From positions 15,748,954 through 15,812,953 of the forward strand of contig CM067543.1 of assembly GCA_034509755.1 (NCBI GenBank): a stretch of 64,000 bases of DNA, given 5' to 3'. The notes beneath the pieces are model-generated. The model was given only the letters and a program-made list of their open reading frames with translations, was not told the DNA's origin and did not search any database. The position numbers were made by a program, and so were the translations under genes. Shown here in pieces: positions 33,439 to 47,230 of this stretch. The DNA is from Anisodus tanguticus (taxonomy: Eukaryota; Streptophyta; Magnoliopsida; Solanales; Solanaceae). Within the stretch, counting starts at the first letter, position 1; the number at the start of each line of letters is the position of its first letter.

Positions 33439-34089
33439 ATGTAATGACCCATCTGGTCATTTTTAGCTAAAGACTCTTATTTTCCTATTTGAACCTTCCC
33501 GTAGACTCTATGTGGGGTTTGTGATGTGCAAGGATGGGTGGCACAAATCTCGAGGTCTATGTATATGCGTTTCATATGAAAAGCCCAAAACAAGAAACTT
33601 AGAGTTGGTTAGTTTGACTCAAGATTAACTTTTAGCTAGATAGGTTATTTTCTAGGTTTCGTTGCTTCCGATAGTTCTGGAGGGTCATTTATGACTTAGT
33701 CGAGTCATTGGTTTGCTTCCCGAGGCAATCAGATGTGCTTTGTGGATTTATTTGTAAAGTTTGGTTTTTTGGTTTTCTAGAATGATCTTTTAGCTAAGTG
33801 AAATGTGAATTATGAGGGTACGAGCAAGTTTGTAGCATTTTTTTCCATAGATGAATATGTTTAGTTTGTGTCCGGGGGGTCTCAGGAGTGTTACGAGGGT
33901 ATGATTGATGTTTGGACTATTTTCCCTATTCTGGTGTTTGTTGTCCGCTCCGAGGGAACGTGTTTCCACTCTGGCATGTCTGCCTTGACGGGAGCTTGTC
34001 TCACTGAAGTGAGGGTTTGGGATATGTTGATTTTTGTCGTGGCGAAGGGTTTATCCACTGGCGAAGGGTTTATCCACAGGGGATAGTCT
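33439..34089 (+). repeat. Tekay-type 3' LTR, segment 1 of 3
   Basis: Starts tgtaatgacccatctgg right after the chromodomain frame. It is cut at agtct (34085-34089) by the LARD-like element and resumes at 40436. Total length of the three pieces is about 2.93 kb, close to the 3.0-kb solo LTR at 14840. Confidence 0.85.
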
Positions 34090-36593
34090 TGTAATGACTC
34101 ATTTGGTCGTTATGGCACTTTTGACCCAATTACCCCCGGTGACCCTTCCCCGAGCCTTTTTAACTACTTATTTATGACTTGCGGGGGATGGGTGGTACGA
34201 CTCTTGAGGAGTTCGAATAGGTTTTGGTTCCTTTGGTAGGTTTGAGAAATTCTAAGTTAAGAGAATAAAGACGTTTGACCGTCGATTCTGAGAAGTCCAA
34301 GCAGTCAATTGTGTCCTGTTGAAATGTTCTGTTTGGTTTCCGAGGCACTCGGGAGCATTTTGGGTTATTGGTTGGAAAGTTGGTCTTTGGCCATTGGGTG
34401 TTGACCTAGTCAAATAGACCTCCGTTGGGAATTCCAAGTCCACGAGTGAGTTCGTAGCGTGTTTATATTTGTGAATGCACGCCTGGTTTGTGTCTAGGGA
34501 GGTCTTGGGTGATTATCGGATTTTGAGGTTTAGTCTATGAAAACCAAAAGTTTTCTAGTCTCTGGTGTCCGTCGTAGCGGCACCAGAGGCACTGTAACAG
34601 ACCCGCCTTAGCATGTCCTGATCCTCTATGGCCAGTTGTGAGGAGTCATGTTGAGTCACCACAGCGGACTGGAATCTGCTGTGGTGGACTCATGGTAGCG
34701 ATCAATGGGTAGTTGGCGCGGATCAGCTGTAGCGAACTAGACCACTACAATGGACGTCGGGGACCAGATTTTATTTAATGCCCTAGATAAAACCCTTCAT
34801 TTCCTACCACTTCATTTATCATTTCTAAGCATCTTTGAGGCAAATTGAGGGTGTTCTTGATTGATTTGTCTTGTAGGTAATTTCCCTAACCTAGAATTCA
34901 TTCCTTTACTTTTCCTAAACTTGAATCCATGCTAGAAATCCTATAACACTTAAGAACGAAGATATGTTTTGATGTCTATTTCACTATTTATGTTTTAGCT
35001 TTTTAAAATGAGAATTGTTAGTGGATTTGACTAATCTAAGTATAATATTTGATAATATAGTAACTAATAGGCTTCAATCTTCCATTTATGGTGATGAATT
35101 GAGAGCTTGAAAGTCGGGGTTTATACCAAATTGGGGGTTTTAACTTGAATAATGGAATTGGCATATTCTTGAGTTAATTTAGCAATTGAATAGTAGGGTT
35201 AGACTTCTAGAATGTTGGATTACCAATTTCACTTTTGAATTACCCGTTTTACCCTTGTGGGTCCGTTTTCCCCTTTTTCCATAATTACTTTTGATTCAAA
35301 AGATAGGATAGCAATATGGCTATTCTTCTTCCTTATCTCTAATTTAAAATTCATTTATGGATAGACTTTGAGTACTTGGAGGATCTCCAAAAAGGTAAGG
35401 CAAATGTGTGAATTGTTCGTGGATCCTGCTCGGCTACCAGCTAGGTTATGACTTACCTTATGGTTATACTTCGATTAGCGAAGCATATGTAGATTAGTAA
35501 TTGTTGGAGAAAGAATGTTACACCTTCGGGTATTAAGTTGGAATGGAATACTTAGGTTGGATTGTTGCTTGATTGTGGTTTATTGCCTTATTGATCTAGT
35601 GGCCCGTCGCCACATGTATGATACTAGACTTGACCGTGTATAGATGAAGGGTTGATTCATTCTTGACATGATGTTATGTGTCCATGCGTGGCACAATTGG
35701 CTTGATATATTCTTATTGACATTAATATCATTCATACATTCATGATTATACATTTGAATTGGGTTGCGCACCGCAATATATGTATATATATATATATTAG
35801 ACCGAGTTGCATATGTCGCAACATATATTGGGCTGTTTTGTGCATTCCGTAACATATATTGGATTGGGTTATGTGCCGCAATAGGTACATGGACTTCGCA
35901 TGTCCCCCATGGTTCATGACCATCGAGGTGTGGAGGTATTCCACCCAGAGCATGCATGTATCATTGCATTGCATATGCATTCAAATTCACATATTCATAC
36001 TTATTGGTTTCGATCTTGATATTTGTAGTTGTGATACTATTCTTGGACTGTGATGTGCTTCTATTTAATTGTGAGTATGCCTATCTTTTAATCTCTTACT
36101 TCATATATGTTATCTAATTGTTTTTAGCCTATAATACTTACCGTTACATAGTGTTTGTACTGATACTACCTTGTTGCATTCTTTTATGAGTGCAGAGTAC
36201 GTGTCAGGGTCCGCATCCTCTTCTCGTGACTGATTCCCAAGGCTTTGCTAACGAGCATCTAGGGTGATCACATGGATAGATCCAAAGTCCGGATGTCTCT
36301 CTTTATCTACTTCTCTTATTTTGCTATTTCGAAATAGTATTTTATTTTTCGGATAATGTATTCACATTCAGACTTATAGTTATGTAGTAATGGCTCTTGT
36401 ACGGCCTTAGACCATATTCTTTGGTATTGTTGTATTACTTCTGCATTATTTCCTTATTTATCCTAGACTTATTATGTATAATTGATGCTTGGGTTTTACT
36501 TTATTATTGATTGAGTTGTGATTAAGGAATGGGTTCACCTACCTGGTGGGAAAAGGGTAGGTGCTCGAGCGTTTACTGATTTGGGATGTGAAA
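34090..36593 (+). repeat. LARD-like element 5' LTR
   Basis: 2504 bp, ending gatttgggatgtgaaa (the usual gtgaca end mutated). Contains a TA-rich run at 35775-35800 and stretches shared with 20164-21071. Frames at 35580-35980 are TA-rich LTR translations. Confidence 0.85.
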
Positions 36594-39500
36594 AGTTGGT
36601 ATCAAAATCCTAGGTTACCTGGTCTATAAGTATAAGAGAATGTCTAGTAGAGTCTTAGGGACCTGTATGATGAGCTTCGTACTCATCTGCGACAGGCAAT
36701 AGGACATTTAAGAAACTCAATTTTTTCATTCTTTCGTGCTACTTTATTCAAATTGGTATCTGATTCATTTCTATTCTCTCACCAATGGTGAGGACACGTT
36801 CTCGGATTTTCCCACGAGCGCCTGGATTTGAAATCATGCGATATAGTATGAGATTGTGTCACCATGATGCGGACACAAGATGGAATCCAGATTGGAGATA
36901 TAATTTGAAGACTCAGTTGAGTGGGGTTGTGATTCAGAGTTTTGGTTCAGTGATATCCCTAGGAAATGGAAGCGACAGTATGAAGGACTGCATGATATCC
37001 ATATCATCAACAATTAGTTACTCAAAGGTTGAAAAGGTGCATTTATGGTATAATAGGTGATGGGGAAGGAGTTAGAGATTGAATTCATATAGTTAGCAAA
37101 GTAACTATGTAATAAGCATTACAACTTTGAGAACTGCACTTGAGGATGTTTGACATATCGAGGATGCTTTATTTGGGGTGTGACTGATGTGGGAATACTT
37201 CAATGTCGTTCGGATATATTACGACAGTCTTATGATGTGGGTGTATCAATGACAAGTAAATGATTCAGTAATAGAAGAGTACATATATTGGTACCTCGCA
37301 GACAAGCTTAGACTTGGCAGGATCGACCGATCATATAAGATGGCAGTGACCATGGTGATGATGTGAAGTGTATGGGATAAAAGAAAAGGACATGAAAGGT
37401 GATCCTTGGTGATAAGGTCAAAAGTGATAGGACTTATTATGAGGTTCGTATAAAGAGTTTTCTTTTTAATCTTACAAAATTAAATTGTACTAAGGATTAT
37501 TCGAATGGTGCAAGCATGGTGATAAAATGTTAAAATGGTAGAGTATTCATCTGATAGAAGTGCAGGGTATGCTAAGTTTGTTAATTCATAGGGGTATGAA
37601 AGGGTAAGCGGAGTTGTGACATGGTAGCATTGTAGTGGTGGAATAAAGAAGAGTGGTACATGAATTCCCTACGTAATTGGCTAATGGCCCCATGATAAGT
37701 GGGATATATTCTCTATGATAACATCGGAAAATACTGCTCTGGGTATAAAGTGGATGCTAATGGGAGATGGGTTGATAGGTATTTTGACTATGATATAGAC
37801 TACTAGGATGTACAAGGATATGCTAATAAGGATGGATCTAGGGATGGACAAGTGTGAAGATGTATTACTATAGGAGTTACCAGTAGTTTCACTTAATTAT
37901 GGATAAGGAATGTGGGCATTGTACTTATTGTTTAGGGCTATGCAAGTTTTCACAAATGAAAGTGATGCGATTTTTCAGAATTGACGGAATGAGAAGGATA
38001 ACTACATGATTTGTTAGAGGCATTCTAATTTGACGAGACAAGGCGAGAGATGGTTTTTTTGGACATGTATCAGTTAAGGACCCTTGAGTGAGGTGTCAGT
38101 CCATATGGATAATTAAAGTGGTAGATTAATGGTAGATGTTAACTAACTTGAGTTTGAAGTGCATTTCAGAAAATTGAAGAAAGGATCGATGATAACGGTT
38201 GAAACCAAGAAAAGTGAATTCGCTATGATACTTGGTGTATTGATAATTGTTTGATAGACCTGTAACCTAAGGTAGAAGAAGGATTCTTTAGCTAAGGGAT
38301 CATAGGCAAGGATGTTGGTATGGAATCGTATGGGAGCGTTAGTAGGACTTTGTGAATGGTAAGTGAGATTTCCCTGCAGGTTATGGACTTGCAGTGATGG
38401 TTTGGGATATTACATCGGCCATAATGAATCTCGTTGGGGGTAACAGAGGTTGATTAGTATTTTTGGTGGAGGTTTCGTGAATGATTGTTCATATGATGCA
38501 TTTGATCTAGATAAGCATCTGGTTTTGAGATTCGAGTGAGGCAAGGGAAACCTTCGGTTGTTCGAGTTTGTGTTTTACTATTTCCAGGATTTACGCATCT
38601 ATTTTACAAGATTTATGATATTTCGTACTCTCTCAAGTAAGTTTGAGTGATTTTCGGTCAATAGAAATGAATGTGATTTTTGATAGAATATAGGAATTGA
38701 AGAATTAAGGTAAAGACATGTTTGGTTCAAAGAAACAGGATTATTGGAGTATAGTGTGAATTACAGTGGAATTCTCTTGCATTATTTCAGATAGGGTGCA
38801 ATTGTTAAGTAGGATGGAAGAATGAAGTCTACGAGAGTTGACTAAGTGTTATGGTGAAGCGCTATGGGTATTTGTTATTGACTATTGTGAGATTCGGGTC
38901 TCAGATGATTGACGTCATAAGATTGATGGGAAGGCGGGTTATGTGGTATTAGTGGATAATTTCATATCATTCTTGAATGAATGAGCTATAGTTGATTAAT
39001 AAGAGGGAAACTTAAAATATTTTATGTTTGGAGGTTAAAGTTATATCTTTGAAGTGAAACTGTGTTTGTGATAGTAGATTGTGTTGAAGCGACATATGCG
39101 GGATAGCATGGTTGAGTACCTCAAGTAATAATGACGTGAGAGTAATTGCGTGTGATAATGCACATGGATTGTGATAATTGATACTTTGGATTTGTTCCAG
39201 GCCTTGCGTCTAAGTATTTGGAGTAGTGAACAACCTAAGTAAAAGTGCAAGAAGGAAGATTTGATGTATTCAGATTCTATGGAGTTATGTTAGATTTTCG
39301 TATCGATTGTGAGTTGAGAACAAGAAGGTTTAAATTATAAGGTATAGTTCCTCAGTACTAAGTTGATGACTTGGGTAGATTTTTGGATTTTGAAGTTAGG
39401 GATTCCAGCTTGACGTTGAAAATTCACGAGCAACGGAATTAGGATCGGTCACCACATATTTATGAGAGTTCTATGATTCATTTGTGAAGGATTGGAGTCA

Positions 39501-39865
39501 GTTCGGGTGACTATTGGTGACATTCGAGGAATTATGCACTTTGCACCAGATCAGGATCATTCACGTATCGCATGATAGATTATGGTTACATTGCCATGAT
39601 TTATGACTAGTCTAGTAATTAATTTTGGAAGATTTGTTAGATATCCAGTTCAAAGCGAAGATATGGCAGAGTTACTAGGCTTTGCTGGGAGTTTGCAAGT
39701 TGATTTGCTAATATTTTGTTCATCCAACTATTCGAAAAGTTCTAGTGGTCTATGCTGGTACTTGGTGATGGTTTGGGAAGGTACAAATGGTTATGGGAAA
39801 CCTTAGGATGAACATATGATTTTCTACAAATTTGACGAATTAAGATAGTCACTGGGATTTGGTAG
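36594..39865 (+). other. LARD-like element non-coding interior
   Basis: A primer site tggtatcaaaatcc lies at 36597-36610. A leader with agagaatgtctagtagagtc follows and is shared with the minus element near 13830. A short frame at 36785-37060 (MVRTRSRIFPRAPG) could be a relic of a gag start but shows no gag domain; the rest carries stops in all frames and no pol motif. The interior shares words such as tagattgtgttgaagc (~39080) with the minus LARD-like element (~11950), so both belong to one non-coding family. Confidence 0.65.
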
Positions 39866-40430
39866 TTGTAGTTGTGATGCTATTCTTGGAATGTGATGTG
39901 CTTCTATCTGATTGGGAGCATGCCTATCTTTCAATCTCTTACTTCATATGTGTTTTCTAACTATTGTCGGCCTATGATACTTACAGGTACGTAGTGTTTG
40001 TACTGATATTACCTTTTGCATTCTTTTATGAGTGTAGAGTATGTGACATGGTCTACTTCCCCTCCTCGTGATTAATTCCCGAGGCTGATGAGCATATAGG
40101 GTGAGCACATGGATGGATCCATATCCCTGATGTCTCTCTTTATCTACTTATCTTATTTTGCTATTCTGAGATAGTATTTTATTTATCAGACCATGTATTC
40201 GTATTCAGACTTGTAGTTATGTAGTAGTGGCTCTTGTACGGCCTTAGACCAGATTCCTTGGCATTGTTGTATTACTTCCACATTATTTCCTTAGCTATCC
40301 TAGACTTATTATGTATAATGGATGGTTGGATTTTACTTTATTATTGGTTGAGTTATGATTAAGGGATGGGTTTGCCTATCGGGTGGGAAAAAGGTAGGTG
40401 CCTGCACATTTCCCGATTTGGGACATGATA
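39866..40430 (+). repeat. LARD-like element 3' LTR, 5' truncated
   Basis: About 565 bp matching 36023-36593 base by base with scattered changes, ending gggacatgata at the target duplication agtct. Confidence 0.88.
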
Positions 40431-40435
40431 AGTCT

Positions 40436-42552
40436 ACTCCCGCAGAGTTGTGCTCGCCATGGCGCTGAGTTGAGGTGTCAAGTGACACCGCCTTAATAGA
40501 GGTTTTGTCCGCCGCAGTGGGTCCGCTCCAGCGGTGTTGATTTTGTTAGGGCGGATGTATTGTATCAGGTGTCCTATAAATTCCTTAGGTCAAAATTCCC
40601 TTTCCCAAAATAGAAAACCTCAAAACCAGCACTGCCTAGGAGCATTCCTTATGAGCAATTTCAACCTTAGGGTAAGAGTTTCTTTCATCTATGACTTAAG
40701 TTTATGGTTCTAAGTCCATTAATGGTGATGTAGTGTGTTGTTAAGTTGGAAAAAATGATTATAAGTTATTTGGAGATTAAGAGAGCAATGCTATTGATTT
40801 TAATGGAGATTTATGGATCAAATTGTTATAAGTCTTAATTTATAAAAGTATATTTTCAATTGGGGGAAATTTCTAGGATTTCAAGTTGGGGCTTTTGATT
40901 ATTGACCAATTGAGGGTTAAAATGTATTTAGATTTCCAATTAACTTAGGGATAGGATTACCTAGTATGTAATAATGGTTTTTGGTTATTAAAGTTGTGTC
41001 TTGGTGAAGTGGGCACGGGGTCAATATTTATGGTCTTGCTTTGTTAAAGGTTATGCCCTTATTGTTGTATAAGTCTTATATTAACGGATAGTACATATAT
41101 GTGGATAGACTTCGACCGCCACGAGGCATAAAAGAAGGACAACGCTACCACTGGGGCTTGATCATGTAGAACTCCTGCTCGGCTTTAAGGTAGGCTACGG
41201 TTTAGTTTTTTGAGACTTTGATAAAAATGTTTAATTAGTTATAAATATTGAGGGGTATTGGGCATGTTTGGGGGTCCCACTCAGGCGGTTGTGATGAATG
41301 TCTGAGTGGGTACCGGTGTTGAACTGTGATGATAGGGTTTGGGGAATCAACCTTGTGATGGTTCCGACTGCTGATTTATTTAGACTTATCGCCATAGTTG
41401 CTTGATATATTTACTCACCATACATGTTTTCAATATGATATCTTAAATTGTATATGTGTATTGAATTCTTGGAAGCATGTGATATTTCATCTCTTATTTG
41501 ATTGCATCTCATTGTATCATAATATATTGCCTTATATTGTCATTTGCATTCATATACTCATGGTTCTATGATATTGATATGAGAGTGATATGGGTATGTT
41601 GTGGGGCCAAGGGCCGAAAAGGTAAGAACACTTATGAGATTATGGCAACACTGAGATGATATTGATACGGGAGATCGGAGTTTCACGCCTGCAACATGAT
41701 ATTATTATAGCCAAGAGTTGGGCTCTGTGATCTGATGAGTTATTCCGGAGCGGAGGGGTATATGGACTTTGCGGGTCCCCCCATGGGTGTACGGATCATA
41801 ATAAAACCTTGGCGTACTGTGTACTGGGTTGATGAAGGTACCTAGCATACGCAATGCGTTCATATCATCCATATATATACCAATTTATTGATTGTTTGTG
41901 GTTGAACTTGTAATGAAGTGATTATTGATGACTTGACTAAATTCTGGACATGAAAGTATTATATGTTATTCCTAATTCTTGAGTTATTGTAGAACTCCTT
42001 TGGAACTCGATAACGTAAGTATTATGGATTTTTATTGAAAGAAGAAAATATGTGGACTCTATGTATCATTATGTGGATTATGTCACTTATTAGGATTATT
42101 GGACTGTGTAGTATATGATTATTTGGTGTCAACTTGGTCTTTATCTCTGATTATGTACCTTCCGTCGTTGTCGGCCTATGATGTCTACGTGGGTACATTG
42201 TGTACTCATGCTACACTTGCTGCATCTTTCTTGATGCAGATACAAATTCCACGACTAGCTCGAGACCGCATAGCAGAGTTCGAGTAGTTGATCCCCAGCT
42301 ATCAGGGTGAGGATGCTATCTCCAGCATGCCCTGAATTTGCTTATTCTCTTACAGTCTTTACTTCTAGTTCAGAAACATGTTTACAGATTTTGAGACTAT
42401 GTATTTAGTTTTGGCATTTGTTGCATATCTCATACTTGTATCACTTATTTCGTGCTCTTCTACGCACAAAGTAGATCACTTGGGGGTTGTTTGGATGTAT
42501 CAGACTTATCATTTTCTTCCGCATTATATTATGAGACAGCTTATGTAGTATT
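40436..42552 (+). repeat. Tekay-type 3' LTR, segment 2 of 3
   Basis: Resumes after the second agtct with actcccgcagagttgtg and contains gaggtgtcaagtgacac, as in the other LTRs of this subfamily. Segment 41217-41860 parallels 15837-16490 of the solo LTR. It is cut at gtatt (42548-42552) by a copia element. Confidence 0.8.
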
Positions 42553-43757
42553 TGTTGGAAATTTGCCTTTGGCGGGAGTTGCGACCGACCAACTTTAACG
42601 GCTTAAACACTAGTGTAACGTATGTTGGAGAATCTGGTTCTTCACACATGCATGATCTACTAAGTACGTAGATAACCGTAGGGCCAAGAATCGTCAAATT
42701 TCATTGAGAAATGAAAGAGATATTGGTTCACGAAGTAAGGTGTTTGAAGCATGGAAAGTGTGGTATTGTGTGTAATTCTCCCACATCGGTAGAGGAAGAA
42801 AGAATTGTTGTGTATATAAGACTCGAAATTGGTTTGGGGATTGGGACCCCAAGGGGTATCCCATGTGTTTAAAGGAGGGAGGACCTAGATGTGCTTCGGT
42901 TCGAGGAAAGACCACACGCCGGTTCCCGAGTTCCGGTTCCGGGTTCTCGGGTTCACGGGTCACGGGCCGTGGGGCGTGGGCCTTCGATATTATCTTTTTG
43001 GGCCGAAAAACTTTGCCGTGTACGCTTGATCCCGAAGTTTCGGATGTGCGGTTTGGACCGAATTCTTTCGGATGTACGTTTGGTCCCCGAAGTTTCAAGA
43101 TGTACAGCTTTGGTCCCCGAAGTTTTTCGAAAAGTTGGAATTTCGACAGTCAAAGCGAGAAACGTCCAAGCTCTCAATTCAACCATTTATTTTGGCTGAA
43201 TTACTCCTCCTATAATGGCCAAAACAGTTGGTCTTTCACCATTTATGTTGGTGACTTTACTACCTCCATAATGGCCATTATTTGGCTATTATGGAGGCAG
43301 TTTTTCAGCCCCTCCTTCACCTATATAAACACCCCCTTACACCATTGTTGAGCACACTTGATATGCACGAAAATACACAACCAGAAAAAAATCTTCTTCC
43401 TACAACTTCCAAGCATCATTTCGTTACTCAATATTCTTCACGGTAGCTCTTGAGTTTCCTTTGCTCAAGGGTTCCATTGCTGTTTTATCTTGGGAGACAA
43501 ATTGTCCAGGACGTATAAAGGATACATACGGGGCAATATTGTCTTAAGGACAGTGAGTGCTACTCGACTCAAAGGCATAAACCGGTTTCCATTTTTCGAT
43601 CTTCAACAAAATCGCAATTTCGAGTTTTGTTGTTATATTGTAATTTTCAGATTTCTAGTTGAATTATTGAAATCTTTATTTATCCTTTCGAATACTTGTA
43701 ATAGTTAAATACTTCCCGTCTTGCTTTATAAAGTACCATAGAGCAAATCTCCCAACA
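42553..43757 (+). repeat. Defective copia 5' LTR
   Basis: 1205 bp, tgttggaaatttgcc to atctcccaaca. It holds a TATA-like ctatataaac at about 43322 and a GC-rich minisatellite of ggttc/gggtcac words at 42920-42975. Frames at 42694-43351 read through this GC-rich part and are not genes. Confidence 0.85.
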
Positions 43758-44510
43758 ACTTAAGACAATATCTGTATTGTATTACTATTAGTATTCGAAA
43801 GATGTCGGTCAAAAATTGTGTGACCAAATCGGATATGGAAATGGTTTTCGGTAGAAGAGAGTGATGATAATGAACGTGTTCATGGTGTCACCGCTACCAA
43901 GACGGTGGAAACAAGCGCTCACGAGAGCTCCGAGGATGTCAACGGGACAAGAGGAGAAGATCGAAGATGTACTTCTATCTTGCAGGCAGAAGGCCTGTAT
44001 CTATCCCAGACAAAAGATCTGAATAATGGTGAGAAGGAATTGGACACTCAGTCTGATGAAGTGACTGAAGTGAGCCAGAATCCGAAATTGGGATAAGTAT
44101 TTTCTTACTTGTCAAGAATAAAGATTAAATGATAAGTATTTTTCTTACTTGTCAAGAATAAAGATTAAATGATGTCTGATTAAAAAAATAAATTAAAGTA
44201 AGGAGGAATATAAAATTAATTTATATTCCTTACGCTTTAAAAAATCAGAAGTTTAATCTCTTCTTCTTTCCCGTTTAAAGATTGGATTTTGTAAACGACT
44301 TAAAAAGATCGGTTCTTTTAAGTTTAATAATTAAAAGTGTGTAAAGTATGTTCGCACATATGATGGAGAGAGATCCACTAATCGTGCGAAAATCGTTACC
44401 ACACTTAAGTAAGCGCCAAGAAGAATTATCTGGGCACCAATCATAACGGAAGAAGTCTAAAAGTTAATGACGTTGAGCCCGCCATATTATTTGGCGAAGA
44501 TCCTTCATAG

Positions 44511-44760
44511 GATGATATTGGACACTCGGTCATACAAAGCCTCCGGCGACCGGAGTGGGCCAAAATTTCCTTTGATATGATGATATTGGACACTCGGTCA
44601 TATAAAGCCTCCGAGCGATCCGGAGTGGGGCCGAATTCATTTCATAAGAAAAGGAATGGACACCTAGTAAGGTGGGCCGGTATTTCCGGTCTCAAATGAT
44701 CCGAAGGCCTAAAGAAAGGCGGATAAGAAATTGGACACTCGGTCCGCCAAAGCAACTAGA
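44511..44760. repeat. Dispersed short repeats inside the defective copia
   Basis: The phrase attggacactcggtc recurs at about 44516, 44585 and 44730, each followed by a purine-rich gtgggcc phrase; two longer copies (~70 bp) are adjacent. A separate 39-40-bp tandem duplication (gataagtatttt...) lies at 44092-44170. Confidence 0.8.
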
Positions 44761-45189
44761 GTGGGCCGAGTATCGAGATCACATATGATCCGGTTGCGCC
44801 CTAACCACGGGCAAGAGGTTGTTCATGTGAAGCAACGCCACCTCTAAAGTAGAAGGGGTTGGAGAGATTGTCCTCAATAGGACTTCAGAGAATGAGATCA
44901 CTCTAAGATGATGTGATACATATCCCTAACTTGGTTTAAGGGACGCTGTTGGTCAAGCTGGTTTGAGACTAGTCCAACAGGTCTGTGATAACTAAGAATG
45001 GTACAGTACGTCTGTAGCCGAATGAATGATATATTTGTAATCCGTGCATCTATGCCATCATAGATTAAGACACGTTAAATAGCAAGTCATTCAAAAGCTA
45101 ACGATGTTGAGATTGTTGCCTACGTCGACATAAACCCTCAAAATGAATGTGAGGTAGACGAAGAGGCAAAATCACCTTTCCAAATTCCG

Positions 45190-45460
45190 TCAAGGGAATA
45201 GCGAAAGAAGCACCGCTCCTCTAGAACTTAGTCACACCTACTTGGGTGATTTGAAGTTTATACAAAATAGAGGGGGGAGACAAGTACGTTGTGATCTTCA
45301 TTGATGATGGTACAACGTATGGAATCCTTTGTTTGTTAAAAAGCAAAGATGAAGTTGTGAAGCGGATAAGCGCTACAAAGCAGAAGTTGAATATCAACTA
45401 AGCCTACGGATTGAGAAATTCGTAGTGATAGAGGGGGAGAATGTGAAGCATCGTTCATTA
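45190..45460 (+). pseudogene. Copia integrase remnant
   Basis: Across frames I read LGDLKFIQ, RGGRQ, YVVIFIDDGTTYG, LLKSKDEVVK and QLSLRIEKFV, i.e. the first part of a copia integrase catalytic core (HxDLxD...FIDDxTRY...KSKDEA). Frameshifts occur at the G run near 45273 and near 45395, and EGENV replaces the DRGGEY block. No protein can be made. Confidence 0.7.
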
Positions 45461-46879
45461 AACGACTGCTCATTACTCACCTCAGTCTAACGGTGTTAGC
45501 CAAGCGCAATCTCGTACGCCTAAATTATGTAGGGCAAGGCGATCCTTACCGCTAATGCGATTCTCAACAGAACTCCGCATAAGGATAAGGATAAGGATAA
45601 CTCTCCGTGTGAGACATGGAAATGATCTCACATACAAAAGTTGTGATGTGGGATGGCTTGGTAGAAGTTGGACTACCGAGACAGGTCAAGTTCGACCTAA
45701 GACTGTAGATTGCATATCCACTGGATCCGTAAATAACAAGAGTGCCGATCGCTCTTGGCATCAAAGAATGCTTGAATTCTTTGGAGATAACTTTCCTTGG
45801 AAAAGGAAAAGGAGTAATTGCTCAAGGTTAACAAGAACCCGCGAGGGCTCGACTGTCCGGAACTAGACGTTCCGTATCTTCATGACTCGAAAGTTGCTTT
45901 GTCTATCCGGAACTTAATATTCCAGATCTGCAGAACTCAGGGATTCTAGATGTTGAACCAAGACGGAGCAAAGAGGGGACAAAGACTTGTTCCAGTCCTT
46001 CTAGCTTGTATGGTTGAGAACGAACCATGGACAATTAACAAATAATTGTTATCTCCAAAAGCGCTGCTTTGGAAAGAAGCTAAAGGGAGAAATAGATTCC
46101 ATATATAGAACCATACTTGTGTAATAGTTGATCTTCCTCCGGGAAAAGAACCTTTGGGTTGTAAAAAGTGCTCCCCTGTGAGTAGCTTCACATCCAGGGC
46201 CATTGTAATCTTACATGGCATGGGTGTTGAAAAAGCCTTCCCAACCGTAGAGTTGGAAGAAGAGAATCAGACTTGGTTTGCCGGATCGTTGGGCTTCTTC
46301 CCGAACTTTCATTTTGGTCCCCGAAATGTGTACATTTTGGTCGGAAAGTTTCGGATAAAACAGAACAATGAATCGACCACGAAACATTGGCTCGAAGTTA
46401 GAAAGCCAACAGTTGGAAAACCAACGGTCGAGAGTGAAAATCATATTGAAACAAAATCTCGATATGAAAGATATGTGTATCACGAGATGACTTCTTAGGA
46501 ATTGAATTTCTAAGACATCTAACGGATCGGTCAATAGTTGACAGTCTCGTTGAAGCTACCAATGGATATGAATCATAGAACTGATTGGAATCATGGTGCA
46601 CCCATAGACAAGGAGCGATATGCTCGTGTCACGTGTAGTTCAATGTATTGTACACACTACAACCGACCCAGTATCATCCAACAAACAGATCGGTTGAACT
46701 AAGGTTCACCGATGATCTTAATACATGATCAATAGAAGGCGTTAAGTCGGATATGACGATATCCGAATTATTCGCTTATCTACGGATTATAGTATTCTCG
46801 GATGTCCAAAGCAGCTTCCGAGAGAACACAAAGATGCAAACGGACATCGTATCCGAAGAACACCAAAGTCACAAGTAAA

Positions 46880-47230
46880 TGTGTATGGTGGGTCTTGGAA
46901 AATCCTCTAAGCAAACTTGCATCGACCGATTCATGATGGTATCGGAGTTTATCGCTTTATACAAAGCATGAAAGAAGTTGAGTAACTTCACGACTCATTA
47001 GAGGACGTCCCTTATTGGGAGAAACCCGTGCCTTCAGCAGTTCTACATCGTGGCTAGCCGGTCGGCTTTAGGAAGGACACGGATGACGGCGTCTGGACAT
47101 ATCTGTCGGGGATCCGTCGGAGACATAAGACCGTATGGCGCTTGATCATCACGGGTGTCACTTCCTTGTTTACAAACTAAGGGACTACCCGAGAGATCAA
47201 GCGTTCGCTGTCTAGGGGAATGGGCTTAAA
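46880..47230 (+). pseudogene. Copia RNase H remnant
   Basis: Readable traces are MMVSEFIALYKA followed by a Lys-Glu-Val-Glu-like string, in the place of the STAEAEYIAL..A.KE block of copia RNase H, about 0.7 kb before the 3' LTR as expected. The identity is weak and stops are frequent. The stretch 45470-46880 between integrase and RNase H traces has no readable RT core. Confidence 0.5.

Larger units (their letters stand above)
34090..40430 (+). mobile_element. LARD-like gypsy derivative with perfect target duplication
   Basis: The 5' LTR (34090-36593) starts tgtaatgactcatttgg and is followed by a primer site at 36597. The 3.27-kb interior has no recognisable gag or pol, and a 3' LTR remnant (39866-40430) matches the last 570 bp of the 5' LTR. 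The flanks are agtct at 34085-34089 and agtct at 40431-40435, an exact 5-bp duplication, which proves that these are the ends of one insertion. The first ~1.9 kb of the 3' LTR are missing, an internal deletion. The host is the 3' LTR of the Tekay-type element. Confidence 0.88.

Noticed and set aside
35775..35800. TA-rich run as an origin or promoter element
   Set aside because: It is a short TA microsatellite in an LTR with no supporting features.
42694..43351. Frames of up to 162 residues rich in Arg/Gly/Ser/Phe
   Set aside because: All strands and frames are open here because of the GC-rich repeat in the copia LTR. The same frames recur in the 3' LTR (48020-48466).
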